Of a stretch of DNA of 64,000 bases, positions 1 through 7,261 are shown one piece after another. The DNA comes from Kovacikia minuta CCNUW1 (GTDB lineage: Bacteria > Cyanobacteriota > Cyanobacteriia > Leptolyngbyales > Leptolyngbyaceae), in NCBI RefSeq assembly GCF_020091585.1, contig NZ_CP083582.1, positions 2,294,001 to 2,358,000 on the forward strand. Reading direction: 5' to 3'. The position numbers and the translations under genes are program-made. The notes under the pieces are model-generated. The model searched no databases and was not told where the DNA came from. It saw only the letters and a list, made by a program, of their open reading frames with translations. The stretch's first letter is position 1; every line of letters starts with the position of its first letter.

Positions 1-1
1 A

Positions 2-193
2 GAGTCCTTGGAGCTATTTCTACGGTTACGCAATGCTGTAGCTCATGGAGGTGATTTAGCCTCAGAGGAGAAGATTGATCAGAAAGTCTATGACAGATTT
101 AAGAAGTTGGTGACAGATTTGATGTACGAAATTCGCTTAAAGATGTTGTATGGTCTTGAATATAAGACATTCTTAAAGCCTAGAGGATTGTAA
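2..193 (+). CDS. HEPN-domain protein, C-terminal fragment (cut by window start)
   Basis: The frame is open from base 2, so the gene begins upstream of the window. What remains is about 63 residues ending in TAA. Near its start is the motif LRNAVAHGG, which fits the R-x4-H signature of HEPN domains, the RNase-like helical modules found in toxin-antitoxin and abortive-infection proteins. The rest is short, charged and helical. The R-x4-H match is seen in the sequence; ribonuclease activity is only known for some families and is inferred here. It lies at the left of the mobile-element region, a usual place for defence genes. The N-terminal partner domain is missing, so the subfamily cannot be assigned. 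Confidence 0.55.
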   Translation, partial: ESLELFLRLRNAVAHGGDLASEEKIDQKVYDRFKKLVTDLMYEIRLKMLYGLEYKTFLKPRGL

Positions 194-430
194 CAAATGA
201 TGAGTAGTCGATTCGGAATACTGTTAGTTATAAGCAGGAGCACAGAAAGCAACGGGGTCTAACAATATGCCTTGAAGTAGTCTGCCGAAAGCTACGGATG
301 CTGAGTTTGAAGTTGTTAGCAACCGCTTAAGCGAACTGTTAAATTTTCTCTATGTAAATATTCTTAGTAAGTGGATTCAAATTTCCTTTGGGAAGCGTCA
401 CTTCCTTTGGGATAGTGTCCTAACAAAATT

Positions 431-646
431 TTATCCTCTCAGTTCAGGTGGAATTTCTAACGCTTGCTCACAGCGTTTTAGATGCCAACGATAGGTAGCT
501 CTCGCCGCTTGGGGACGGGCAATGTTTCGCCAGTGCTGCCCCTGCTTCAGCAGTCCCTCATCTCGCAATTTCCAAAGGTGCTTGTCGCTGATTCCCAACC
601 GCTGGCAGACTACAGCGGTCGCAACCCAATCGCTTTTAGCCATCAC
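431..646 (-). CDS. small helix-turn-helix protein, excisionase-like
   Basis: A 71-residue basic protein. Residues 8-32 (TAVVCQRLGISDKHLWKLRD) read as a helix-turn-helix of the MerR/excisionase type, followed by a short basic tail. Its ATG overlaps the stop of the Rep-like ATPase gene by four bases, so the two are cotranscribed and probably translationally coupled. In integrative elements such small HTH proteins act as excisionases or copy-number regulators. That role is inferred from position and fold only, and no integrase is present in the window to pair it with. Confidence 0.55.
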   Translation of the reverse strand: MMAKSDWVATAVVCQRLGISDKHLWKLRDEGLLKQGQHWRNIARPQAARATYRWHLKRCEQALEIPPELRG

Positions 647-2436
647 TCCACCCTCCGGATATCGGAATTGGCGGCCAACCGCTTACTCTTCCGTACTCGA
701 ACCCAGTGGCAAGGTTCCTCTCGCCCAGTGAGCAGGGAGGGGTAGGGACCAAGGGCAGTTTTTATGTAGCTCCCTCTTTCCCACCCTCGATCGCTGAAGA
801 CTGTAATCACTTCATCTTTCTCGAAGGAGGTGTGAACCTCTACCTTCTCCGTCTTGCGATCGCTTGAGCGATCGTCATTCTCAATAACGCCCTCACGATC
901 ACTTAAGTGATCGCGACAAGTGATCGCACTCTCCGTCTTTCCCTCACTAGGTTTGAGTGCCAAGTGATCGAAGTGATCGCCCAAATTGCCGTTTGCATTA
1001 GTGAAATTTCCGGAGTTTTGACGATCACTTCGATCACTTGGCATCAAAGCACTGCCCTGTATAGCATTGAGTGCGATCACTTCCTGCCGATCACTTCGAT
1101 CACTTGGATCACATGAAGAAGTGTTAACAGATTCTAATTCCCTATTGCTACCAGCGAAGTAAAACCATGCTCTTTCACCTTTCGGTCTCACTCGTCGGAT
1201 CAGTCCTTTTGCCCATAGCTCATAACAAGCTTTTCTGGCTGAGTGTTTGGCAATGCCCAAATATTCTGAGATTTCCTGTGTTGACCAACGCCGCTCACGC
1301 TGGTCATCCTCATAGAGCCACAGCCTGATCCTGTCTTCATGGGTAGCGGCGATTTCTGAGGCTTGCCCATCGTCGCCCATGTCCTCACCCAGGTAGGTGA
1401 AGCTGAAATCATCATCATCAAACTGGAATTTGTAGCGCCCTGGCGGTCGCCCTAACCGTGTCTTCTGTACCCTCATCAAACGGTCTGAGGGAGACTGCCC
1501 TAAGCTCATCCCCCAAACTTCTGACACTGAGTTGTAAATTGCCCTGGTTCCTCGGCTCCCTCCCTCGGCATTGCTGTGGTGGATGATGATCACCACACAC
1601 CCGTATTTGTTGGCGATCGCTGCCAGCTCCAGCAGGGGACGGGCATATTCGGTATCGTTCTCTGAAAAGATGCTGTTCCGGTTGATGGTTGTAAGCGAAT
1701 CGACAATCACCAGACTGGGGCGATCGCCCTCGATATGCTTCTCTAACCTGCTCAGTCCTTCGACCTGCCAATCGCTGAGAATCTTCAGCGGTGCATCGTC
1801 TCGAATGCCCCGAATATCAATCCGCTCGTTCGTCACGATCGTTGGTTCATCAGTTTGCACCAATAAAACTTTGCCGTGTTTCACTGGGTAACCATTCCAG
1901 GGCTTCCCATAGAGAACGCATTCCATTAATTGATAGGCAAACAGGGTCTTACCTACTCCGCCGTCGGCATGCAGCAGGAGGGTCGTGGATTCGGGTATCC
2001 ATCCGGGAACCAGCCAGTTTACCTCCTGGTCATGTAGTGCTTTGAACTCTGCCACGGTCAGCGGTTGCACCGGCTGCTGATTGATGAGGGCTTTGTTATA
2101 GGCGTCGGTGAGGTAACACAGAGGACGTTTGTATTTCCGGGCGAGGGATTGCAGTTTCCAGGTTCTCAGTCCAGGGTCTACAATCTGGTCAATCTTGCGA
2201 TAGCGCTCAATCATGGTGCCAAACTCCTCTGCTTCCAGGTCGTAGTCGAGTTTCGATTCAACGAGCTGCTTTCCCCAATCGTTGAGCGTTTCGACGGGGA
2301 TACCTGACCAGCGGGCGAGTTGGGGAAGTTCTAATTCAGCGGTGCCTGAAATGGTCGCTGTGTAGATTTCGTCTAAAAGGCGGTTGACAGCGTTATGGTG
2401 GAGATCTGTAGATTGTACTGAGTGCTTTGATTGCAT
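643..2436 (-). CDS. RepA/RSF1010-like AAA ATPase, probable replication initiator/helicase
   Basis: A 597-residue protein. Residues about 157-164 (ADGGVGKT) form a Walker A motif, residues 241-247 (SLVIVDS) a Walker B, and IIIHHSN follows as the sensor strand, the order seen in RepA/DnaB-type hexameric ATPases (AAA_25). After the ATPase core, about residues 365-425 look like a winged helix (STQEISEYLGIAKHSARKA). The C-terminal 170 residues are low-complexity and rich in SDR/DHF dipeptides because they are encoded by an iteron-like repeat array. It is the first gene of a two-gene operon with the small HTH protein. The family supports replication of plasmids, phages and integrated elements; which of these applies here is inferred. 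No primase domain is recognisable. Confidence 0.7.
   Translation of the reverse strand: MQSKHSVQSTDLHHNAVNRLLDEIYTATISGTAELELPQLARWSGIPVETLNDWGKQLVESKLDYDLEAEEFGTMIERYRKIDQIVDPGLRTWKLQSLARKYKRPLCYLTDAYNKALINQQPVQPLTVAEFKALHDQEVNWLVPGWIPESTTLLLHADGGVGKTLFAYQLMECVLYGKPWNGYPVKHGKVLLVQTDEPTIVTNERIDIRGIRDDAPLKILSDWQVEGLSRLEKHIEGDRPSLVIVDSLTTINRNSIFSENDTEYARPLLELAAIANKYGCVVIIIHHSNAEGGSRGTRAIYNSVSEVWGMSLGQSPSDRLMRVQKTRLGRPPGRYKFQFDDDDFSFTYLGEDMGDDGQASEIAATHEDRIRLWLYEDDQRERRWSTQEISEYLGIAKHSARKACYELWAKGLIRRVRPKGERAWFYFAGSNRELESVNTSSCDPSDRSDRQEVIALNAIQGSALMPSDRSDRQNSGNFTNANGNLGDHFDHLALKPSEGKTESAITCRDHLSDREGVIENDDRSSDRKTEKVEVHTSFEKDEVITVFSDRGWERGSYIKTALGPYPSLLTGREEPCHWVRVRKSKRLAANSDIRRVE
897..1105. repeat. 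iteron-like array of GATCACTT/AAGTGATC, candidate origin
   Basis: Ten copies of GATCACTT or its complement start at 897, 905, 918, 962, 971, 1023, 1032, 1075, 1089 and 1098, several as immediate inverted pairs (897-912 is a perfect 16-bp palindrome) or as 9-bp-spaced direct pairs. A degenerate copy follows at 1107. All lie inside the 3' part of the Rep-like ATPase gene. Clustered short repeats within or beside a rep gene are typical binding sites for initiator proteins; the origin function is inferred. Confidence 0.6.
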
Positions 2437-2490
2437 GTTATGAATCCTCTTCTATGGGGCATTGTGGAAGGGGCTTATTCCCCAAAAAGA

Positions 2491-2520
2491 GGGTGAAGGA
2501 CTCTGACCAGTCCTTCACCC
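2491..2520. terminator. bidirectional terminator hairpin
   Basis: A perfect 12-bp stem (GGGTGAAGGACT / AGTCCTTCACCC) with a 6-base loop. On the minus strand it is followed by TCTTTTT, so it can end transcripts from the small minus-strand genes upstream; on the plus strand TTCGTTTT follows. It separates those genes from the Rep-like gene, whose promoter must then lie in about 2,437-2,490. Confidence 0.75.
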
Positions 2521-2578
2521 TTCGTTTTAGATAACAGTTGAAACGAGCATCATTTTTTCCGTCTCTGTCTGTCCCCAC

Positions 2579-2798
2579 TCATGCGGCTAAATCCTTCGTG
2601 TTAAAGAGTTTGAGGCAGAGTTCGAGGTAGAGAGGTGCGATCACAGCGTCAGCGTCTACCGATTTGACATACAAATCAGCCAGTGCAAAGGCAACGTAAT
2701 CATCAAGACTCCAGTTCCGCTCTCCGATGTAGTGAATGAGGGTGAGATAAAGCGGTTCAGGGATCTCAACAGTGAGGCTGATGAATTTGCGCGCTCAT
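2579..2798 (-). pseudogene. small orphan gene with start region out of frame
   Basis: An open stretch of 71 codons (2,794 to 2,579) with good protein character (EIPEPLYLTLIHYIGERNWS, then a DDYVAFALADLYV segment) has no start codon of its own. An ATG at 2,798 with an AAGGAA ribosome site upstream lies one frame off. Removing one base from GCGCGC (2,789-2,794) would join them into a 73-residue protein, MSRKFISLTVEIPEPL and onward. So the gene is either recently broken or misread by one base. No family is recognised. It sits between the Rep gene and the next small gene on the same strand. Confidence 0.5.
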
Positions 2799-2840
2799 GG
2801 GGTAAAATTCCTTTGGAGTTAGTTTTAGTACAAAAGTTCG

Positions 2841-3065
2841 TTAAGGCACCTGCGCCGATGGGGTGCCTTTTTCCATGCCTAATTCTTCTCTGAGGGCTGC
2901 TTCCACCTCGCTCAGTTGCTCTGGGGTCAAACTTGAGATAAACCCTGCAAAGAGTTGCACCTGCTCCTCGTCTGAAAGCTTTGCGTACTCTGTATAGAAC
3001 TGCACTTCCGCTTCGTAAGATTTGCGCGAATTGCTGAGTAATTCCAGTAGTTCTAGTTGATGCAT
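2841..3065 (-). CDS. small acidic hypothetical protein
   Basis: About 74 residues, helical and acidic, with the segment YAKLSDEEQVQLFAGFISSLTP and then a Glu-rich helix. I chose the internal ATG at 3,065 (MHQLELLELL) over the upstream one at 3,098 because AGGA lies seven bases before it. It is divergent from the XRE regulator and upstream of the frame-broken gene on the same strand. I do not recognise a family. Its small size and position in the early region suggest a regulatory or adaptor role, but nothing in the sequence proves it. Confidence 0.5.
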   Translation of the reverse strand: MHQLELLELLSNSRKSYEAEVQFYTEYAKLSDEEQVQLFAGFISSLTPEQLSEVEAALREELGMEKGTPSAQVP

Positions 3066-3230
3066 TTTGGTTCCTGGTACTGGATAAAGGTGAGGCACCT
3101 GTTTTCAAGTGCCTTTTTGTGTTTGGTTTTCATCCTCTGGTGAAGAAATTCAGGAGTGGGATGATTAGTGAACAACACGGGGAAGGGAGCCAACCATTAC
3201 CCCGTGCTGTTGTGTTCACTCCGTAGAGCA

Positions 3231-3290
3231 GTTCACGGTCTGTTTCATACTACCGTGAACCATTTTACGGGTAAATTGTTTTACGGTAGA
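3231..3290. promoter_or_regulatory. operator region of XRE regulator (inverted repeats)
   Basis: GTTCACGG at about 3,231 is repeated in inverse orientation as CCGTGAAC about 14 bases on, and two TTTTACGG copies follow immediately before the XRE gene. Upstream, 3,168-3,220 contains a second imperfect palindrome (CACGGGG / CCCCGTG). This intergenic space serves two divergent genes, the layout of an autoregulated phage-type switch. Sites are seen; the repressor-operator link is inferred. Confidence 0.5.
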
Positions 3291-3524
3291 ATGGCTGATG
3301 AAAATCGTTATGGATCACCCTTGGTGCAACTTCGAGAACGGGTAGGTTTGACTCAAGAGGCTCTAGCTCTAGTGCTAGGGGTCACTGATCACACTGTTCG
3401 TAATTGGGAGAAAGGTAGAGCAGAGCCAAAACTGACCATTAGACAGACAAAAGCTCTGTGCCAAGCTCTCCAATGCACTTTGGAAGATTTGCCTGACACA
3501 TTTGCGCCTGGAGGAGGTGACTGA
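3291..3524 (+). CDS. XRE-family transcriptional regulator
   Basis: A 77-residue Cro/CI-type protein. The helix-turn-helix is clear: LRERVGLTQEALALVLGV followed by TDHTVRNWEKGRAEP and LCQALQCTLEDL, the usual five-helix HTH_3 layout covering nearly the whole protein. The open frame extends upstream to 3,168 but that part is intergenic palindrome, so the ATG at 3,291 (MADENRYG) is preferred. It is divergent from the minus-strand early genes and is followed by a HIP1-based terminator. It probably represses its own promoter and that of the early genes. Confidence 0.8.
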   Translation: MADENRYGSPLVQLRERVGLTQEALALVLGVTDHTVRNWEKGRAEPKLTIRQTKALCQALQCTLEDLPDTFAPGGGD

Positions 3525-3585
3525 AACAATTACACAACACCACTTGCTTTAACCAGGGTTGCAGCTTCCCACTTGTCTCCCTGGT

Positions 3586-3618
3586 AGCGATCGCCCCACA
3601 TCGAGGCGATCGCTTTTT
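3586..3618 (+). terminator. rho-independent terminator built from HIP1 sites
   Basis: AGCGATCGCC and GGCGATCGCT form a perfect 10-bp stem with a 9-base loop, followed by TTTTATTT. It ends the XRE regulator transcript. Both arms contain the HIP1 octamer. Confidence 0.8.
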
Positions 3619-3626
3619 ATTTGGGG

Positions 3627-4022
3627 TTACTTGCCTCGGATGATTTTGCCGTCATTTGGCGGCTTCTCAACTTTCTCAACGTTCTTCAGAGAACCGTTTT
3701 CGTCCCATTTCTCCTGTCTACCCTGGGAACCTTCAACGTAGTTATTCATTGCCTTATCATCCAGGTAATAGGTCTTGTGTCCCTGGTTGTTCTTTTCTTT
3801 CACCTTCCACCAGGCGAAGACGTTGGTAACAGCCGCAATGGGAATTTCGATCTGTTTGCCATTAAGCAGGTTCCCGATGTAAGAATCACTGCCTTCCGGT
3901 GCATCCATGACCACTCCATTGGGAGCATCAAAGGCATGCACTAGAACTCGTTGAGTCTGCTCGCCTACCAGATATTCGACAACGTAAATGAATGCCTGTT
4001 GCACTTGGTTCTGTAATGACAT
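3627..4022 (-). CDS. hypothetical element protein
   Basis: A 131-residue protein with no family I recognise. The first 80 residues are mixed hydrophobic and beta-like (IYVVEYLVGEQTQRVLVHAF; NVFAWWKVKEK) and the last 40 are charged and low in complexity. The ATG at 4,022 is chosen because AAAGG lies ten bases upstream; the longer frame needs a TTG. It is the last gene of a minus-strand trio with the secreted protein and the HTH protein, and converges on the XRE gene. Confidence 0.5.
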   Translation of the reverse strand: MSLQNQVQQAFIYVVEYLVGEQTQRVLVHAFDAPNGVVMDAPEGSDSYIGNLLNGKQIEIPIAAVTNVFAWWKVKEKNNQGHKTYYLDDKAMNNYVEGSQGRQEKWDENGSLKNVEKVEKPPNDGKIIRGK

Positions 4023-4097
4023 GATGAATGTACCTTTCAATTTGTGTTTGCAGTTGATGGGTTTCGGGGGTGATTGGTTGGCAGCCGGTCCCCCCGA

Positions 4098-4388
4098 TTA
4101 ATACCTGCGGTATCGCTGTGGCTCAGCTTTTCTGTACTGAGGACGACTGTGGATAGTGAACTCTGGCGGTTGCCCGTCCAGGCTTCGTCTAATGCCCCTT
4201 CCTGCCTTCTCTGCCATCCTGCGCATATCTCCAGGTCGGTAATCGTAAATAGCCGTCGCAGCAAACTCCAGGAATTTGTATAACGGACCAGGCTGTCTGC
4301 GGGGTTGGGCTTCTGCGGGTTCCACGTTCATCACGGCTAAGTTCAGGGCGAGAATGGCAATTAAGAGTTTTGGCTCAAGTTTGGTCAT
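4098..4388 (-). CDS. small exported basic protein
   Basis: 96 residues. The N-terminus (MTKLEPKLLIAILALNLAVM) reads as a signal peptide with a likely cleavage at AEAQ, residues 28-31. The mature part is strongly basic and Arg/Pro-rich, with FLEFAATAIYDYRPGDMRRM and a tail rich in Arg and Tyr. Its start overlaps the stop of the upstream HTH gene by four bases (ATGA), so they are coupled. Function is unknown; export or membrane insertion is inferred from the leader. Confidence 0.5.
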   Translation of the reverse strand: MTKLEPKLLIAILALNLAVMNVEPAEAQPRRQPGPLYKFLEFAATAIYDYRPGDMRRMAEKAGRGIRRSLDGQPPEFTIHSRPQYRKAEPQRYRRY

Positions 4389-4909
4389 TCTTCTTCACCC
4401 TCCAACCGAGCGACGTTGGGATGAGAACCAGGGAGTTGAGGAGTGCCCAAAGTCAGGGAAACGGATTGGTGCATTTCCTCAAACTGTTGTTGCATTTGCA
4501 CCATGCCCCCCTGCATGGTTTGTAGAGCAGATGTCCACACCAGTTGGTTCCACCGCTGCCCAATTGCCGCCCCGATGGTAATGGCGTTCTGATCGCCCAT
4601 TTGAACGATGGAATCCATCCCGCCAAAGATTCCCGCTTCCGCATTGGCATCAGCATGAGAGAAGTCCGGATGTTGCGGTTGGGGAGGTTGCTCGGTGCCA
4701 TCCTCCTGATTCATCCCCGCTTTGAGAATCTCCCGTGCATCCTCTGGGGTAAATCGGGTGATGCGTCGGTCAACTGGGTCGGGGTAGCCCAGTTTCCTCC
4801 CTAACCTGCGCTCTGCTGCTGCCTTCCAGTTGTTGATTTGTCGCGGTGTGCGACGTGCCCGATCTGCCAATTCTTTGATCGACAAATCGACTTCAGTGGT
4901 CGTATTCAT
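4385..4909 (-). CDS. HTH-domain protein with Gln/Met-rich tail
   Basis: 174 residues. Residues 8-30 (IKELADRARRTPRQINNW) look like a MerR-like helix-turn-helix, with the rest of a small DNA-binding fold up to about residue 65 (RRITRFTPEDAREILKAG). The middle is Gln/His/Pro-rich and the C-terminal part is a Met/Gln-rich helix (MQGGMVQMQQQFEEMHQ), likely for oligomerisation. First gene of a minus-strand trio and divergent from the RHH gene at 5,075 across a repeat-rich spacer. A regulator or DNA-packaging accessory is possible; I cannot name it. Confidence 0.5.
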   Translation of the reverse strand: MNTTTEVDLSIKELADRARRTPRQINNWKAAAERRLGRKLGYPDPVDRRITRFTPEDAREILKAGMNQEDGTEQPPQPQHPDFSHADANAEAGIFGGMDSIVQMGDQNAITIGAAIGQRWNQLVWTSALQTMQGGMVQMQQQFEEMHQSVSLTLGTPQLPGSHPNVARLEGEEE

Positions 4910-4993
4910 AAGCCTCCTATAGGTTTAGGAAATGATTCGGAAATGGGGAACTTCCTGGAAACTTCTGGGAAATTCCTCATTTCCTGCATCTTG

Positions 4994-5033
4994 TAGCACT
5001 TATACAGCATGTAAAAAGCATGTGCAAGTGCTA
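4994..5033. promoter_or_regulatory. inverted/direct repeat operator upstream of RHH gene
   Basis: TAGCACTT (4,994-5,001) and AAGTGCTA (5,026-5,033) are inverted repeats enclosing two direct copies of AGCATGT. The array sits between the divergent HTH (4,909) and RHH (5,075) genes. Ribbon-helix-helix proteins bind such arrays and often regulate their own genes, so this is a candidate autoregulatory site. Confidence 0.45.
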
Positions 5034-5074
5034 GTTTTGTATGAAACGTATCAAAATCCTTTGGAGGCTAGACA

Positions 5075-5278
5075 ATGGTTGTCAGTGAGTCGGAAAGCAG
5101 AATGAAGCGGTTGGCAGCATATTTACCTGATTCGGTATATGAGGAGTTGGAGCAATGGGCTGGGGAGGATAAGAGATCTCTGTCCAACTTGGTTGCATTC
5201 CTTTTGGAGCAAGCGATCGTTGAGCGTCGAAAGGAGCTTAAACAGCAAGAACCCGACTCCAAAAACGACTCAAAGTAA
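5075..5278 (+). CDS. ribbon-helix-helix (CopG-like) DNA-binding protein
   Basis: 67 residues. A short beta strand (MKRLAAYLPDSV, residues 10-21) is followed by two helices (YEELEQWAGEDKRS, then LSNLVAFLLEQAIVERRKEL), the CopG/Arc arrangement. A strong TTGGAGG site lies eight bases before the ATG. It starts a plus-strand group with a lipoprotein and another small gene (gaps of 14 bases, then a 4-base overlap). Probably a plasmid-type copy-control or antitoxin-like regulator; no toxin partner is recognised. Confidence 0.65.
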   Translation: MVVSESESRMKRLAAYLPDSVYEELEQWAGEDKRSLSNLVAFLLEQAIVERRKELKQQEPDSKNDSK

Positions 5279-5292
5279 AGCGGTGAGCCACT

Positions 5293-5637
5293 ATGAAAAA
5301 ACTCATCGCCCTACTTCTCCTCACCCTTACAGCCTGCGGTGAAGGAGAATTTCGATTCGCACCGGCTGTTCCCGCTGGTGGTGGGGGTGCCCCTGCTCCC
5401 GCCAGACCTGCTCAAACTCCCCTCGCCCCTGGTGCCAACCCAATGCTGAATGACCCTGAAAGAGAGGAATGGGTTACTGATGAAGAAGGAATTCTGGCAG
5501 ACACCCCAGAGGAGGCACAACGTAAGTGCAGGCAGTTAGCAGAGCAAAGGGGGCTAGAATTGCAGGATATCAAGCCACCCAGCAGGCGCGGAGGAAAGCG
5601 TTACGTCTGTAAATTTGGAGGATATGTCGAAAAATGA
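5293..5637 (+). CDS. small lipoprotein
   Basis: 114 residues. The leader MKKLIALLLLTLTACGEG has a clear lipobox (LTAC), so Cys15 should be lipidated. A Gly/Ala/Pro-rich linker (about residues 27-50) leads to a charged C-terminal domain with DTPEEAQRKCRQLAEQRG and a final KRYVCKFGGY. Two Cys in the mature part might pair. Second gene of the plus-strand trio. In phage-like elements, small lipoproteins often act in superinfection exclusion or lysis; here that is only a possibility. Confidence 0.6.
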   Translation: MKKLIALLLLTLTACGEGEFRFAPAVPAGGGGAPAPARPAQTPLAPGANPMLNDPEREEWVTDEEGILADTPEEAQRKCRQLAEQRGLELQDIKPPSRRGGKRYVCKFGGYVEK

Positions 5638-5993
5638 GCAACAAAAGTGAATTCCACATTCCCAGAGGTGCCCGACCTGGTGAGGTATGGTTTTTCATCA
5701 ACCTTTCCCAAATCACCAGCCACACTCCGGACCAGGTGATCGATATCGTTCAATCAATGGGTTATTCTCCTCAACTTCGGTATATTGAGCAGTTTGTGGA
5801 GGGGGAAAAGCGTTTGGACGTAGCCTTACTACTGCATCATGAACAGCTTGAACCCTCCACTTTGCCTGATGAAATGGAGTTGGCAGTAGGCGCAAAGCTA
5901 ATGGATGACTGGGATGAATTGAGTATCAAGGTTGAGCCTGACTTGGCTGTTCGGATTCGCCTGGGTCGTGTGCCCAATCCTGTTGCAGCTTAG
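5634..5993 (+). CDS. hypothetical element protein
   Basis: 119 residues, starting with an ATGA overlap on the lipoprotein stop. It is soluble and mixed alpha/beta, with the segments GEVWFFINLSQITSHTPDQV and YIEQFVEGEKRLDVALLLHH. No motif or family is recognised. It ends the plus-strand trio and is followed by a strong terminator. Confidence 0.5.
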   Translation: MSNKSEFHIPRGARPGEVWFFINLSQITSHTPDQVIDIVQSMGYSPQLRYIEQFVEGEKRLDVALLLHHEQLEPSTLPDEMELAVGAKLMDDWDELSIKVEPDLAVRIRLGRVPNPVAA

Positions 5994-6031
5994 TGCGATC
6001 GCCCCTCCTGAAACCTGGGAATTCTAATGAA

Positions 6032-6066
6032 AAGCCCCCTTCTGGCTACTAGAAGGGGGCTTAAAT
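6032..6066 (+). terminator. rho-independent terminator (copy 1 of a duplicated block)
   Basis: AAGCCCCCTTCT and AGAAGGGGGCTT form a 12-bp stem around a 7-base loop; a weak A/T-rich tail follows. The same hairpin with its flanks, differing at a few positions, occurs at 14,136-14,168, also just upstream of a gene of the same family. Confidence 0.7.
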
Positions 6067-6090
6067 ATTAGCTGTGATTCAATTATTCCC

Positions 6091-6684
6091 ATGTATCAAG
6101 ACACTTCATCTTGCGTCTCTCCTGCCCTGTGGCTTCCTGGTGTACTGTTTCTAACTTTTTGCCTGGGAATTTGGATTGGTGACTATCACCGCAAAAGCAT
6201 TGCAAAACAACAACCTCACAATCAATTTACCCAGACTCAAAGCACTACTCTTTCTCAGCACCCATTAGACGAGATAGATCGCTTCCTATGGTTCATAGAC
6301 AGTTTGTGTTTTATGTTGGCAATTTTAGAACTTGAGAAGTATTCCAAAAAAACTGCTATCGAATGGAATGAATACATTATCCGTAAAGCATTTTTAACCT
6401 ATTCTGACGTTCTAGAAGAATCTATAAGAAAGCACATTGATGCAAAGCAAATATGGATGGAGAAAAACTATCAAAGCTATCAGCAATCAATTCAATCTTC
6501 AAAAGCAAAGGGACATTCAGCGTTTCAAAACTTCCCCCTCCTTCCTAAACTTTTAAACTTGCTCAATGGTGATGAGATGACAGCCAGGAGACTGCTAACC
6601 CTTGCAAAAAAACAGTATCCAAGCAAGTCAAATCAATGGATTTTTGAGAAGGTAATCCATGACTTAGAACGTGATCGCCATTAG
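6091..6684 (+). CDS. membrane-anchored protein with C-terminal YPxKS-W-DLERDR motif
   Basis: 197 residues. One N-terminal membrane helix (ALWLPGVLFLTFCLGIWIGD, about residues 12-31) is followed by a polar linker and a helical domain. The C-terminal 40 residues (RRLLTLAKKQYPSKSNQW then KVIHDLERDRH) match the three-fold repeat of the gene at 14,194. The promoter must lie between the terminator and the ATG, only 25 bases, so read-through or a promoter inside the previous gene is likely. Family not recognised; it is probably specific to this element type. Confidence 0.55.
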   Translation: MYQDTSSCVSPALWLPGVLFLTFCLGIWIGDYHRKSIAKQQPHNQFTQTQSTTLSQHPLDEIDRFLWFIDSLCFMLAILELEKYSKKTAIEWNEYIIRKAFLTYSDVLEESIRKHIDAKQIWMEKNYQSYQQSIQSSKAKGHSAFQNFPLLPKLLNLLNGDEMTARRLLTLAKKQYPSKSNQWIFEKVIHDLERDRH

Positions 6685-6739
6685 CACTTTCCCATCCACA
6701 GAGGAAAATACTTCTTTATGGGAGTGAGGGCGATCTCCC

Positions 6740-7072
6740 CTACCCCTCGCGACGATGCAGAATTCCGCTGATAGATTCCCCCATTTTGCCGATCGTCGCA
6801 ACCATCATGCCCTTAATTTCCCTCACATCTTCGCGAGTCTCGGAAAGCTCCTCATCAAACATCTTGAGGGCTTCTTTCATTTGCTCCTGATTCCGCCTCA
6901 GATGCTCGAAATCTCGCTCCGCAGCATAGGCTTTTTGCTGGGAACTAGCATAGCGATCGAGCGTCTCTTGATGGCGCTTTTCATAGAACGTGCGAAGTGC
7001 AAGCCATGTGCCAATCGCACCCAGGCTAAGGGAAAACATCTTCTCCGCATAATCAATAATGCTGCTATTCAT
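6740..7072 (-). CDS. membrane-anchored coiled-coil protein, holin-like topology
   Basis: 110 residues: one N-terminal membrane helix (MFSLSLGAIGTWLALRTFY, about 11-29) followed by a long charged coiled coil to about residue 90. It overlaps the upstream gene by eight bases and is the last gene of the minus-strand operon. One-helix proteins with a coiled coil at the end of a late operon are often lysis accessories or membrane anchors; that reading is inferred. No lysozyme or amidase is seen in the window to support a lysis cassette. Confidence 0.55.
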   Translation of the reverse strand: MNSSIIDYAEKMFSLSLGAIGTWLALRTFYEKRHQETLDRYASSQQKAYAAERDFEHLRRNQEQMKEALKMFDEELSETREDVREIKGMMVATIGKMGESISGILHRREG

Positions 7073-7244
7073 TTGCCTCTTCCCTCAATGATTTAGCGAT
7101 TTCCTCAAGGGCGATCGCCATTGCCAACAATTCAATTCGTTCTGGTTTCCCCTTCCCGCGCCAGGTGTGGAGGAAGTGGGAGAGCACATCCACAAAAACA
7201 GCAACCGTTGCACTGTCGATCGCTACATCATCAGAGTCAGACAT
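7065..7244 (-). CDS. small hypothetical element protein
   Basis: 59 residues from ATG at 7,244 (MSDSDDVAID); an upstream start at 7,265 would overlap the LamG gene. It is helical (FVDVLSHFLHTWRG, then ERIELLAMAIALEEIAKSL) and has no membrane segment. It lies between the LamG-like gene and the coiled-coil gene, overlapping the latter. No family recognised. Confidence 0.45.
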   Translation of the reverse strand: MSDSDDVAIDSATVAVFVDVLSHFLHTWRGKGKPERIELLAMAIALEEIAKSLREEANE

Positions 7245-7261
7245 GGCAAGGTTCACAAGGT

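Noticed and set aside
2656-3108. 150-codon minus-strand frame
   Set aside because: It overlaps both better-supported small genes (2,579-2,798 and 2,841-3,065) out of frame and has no protein character.
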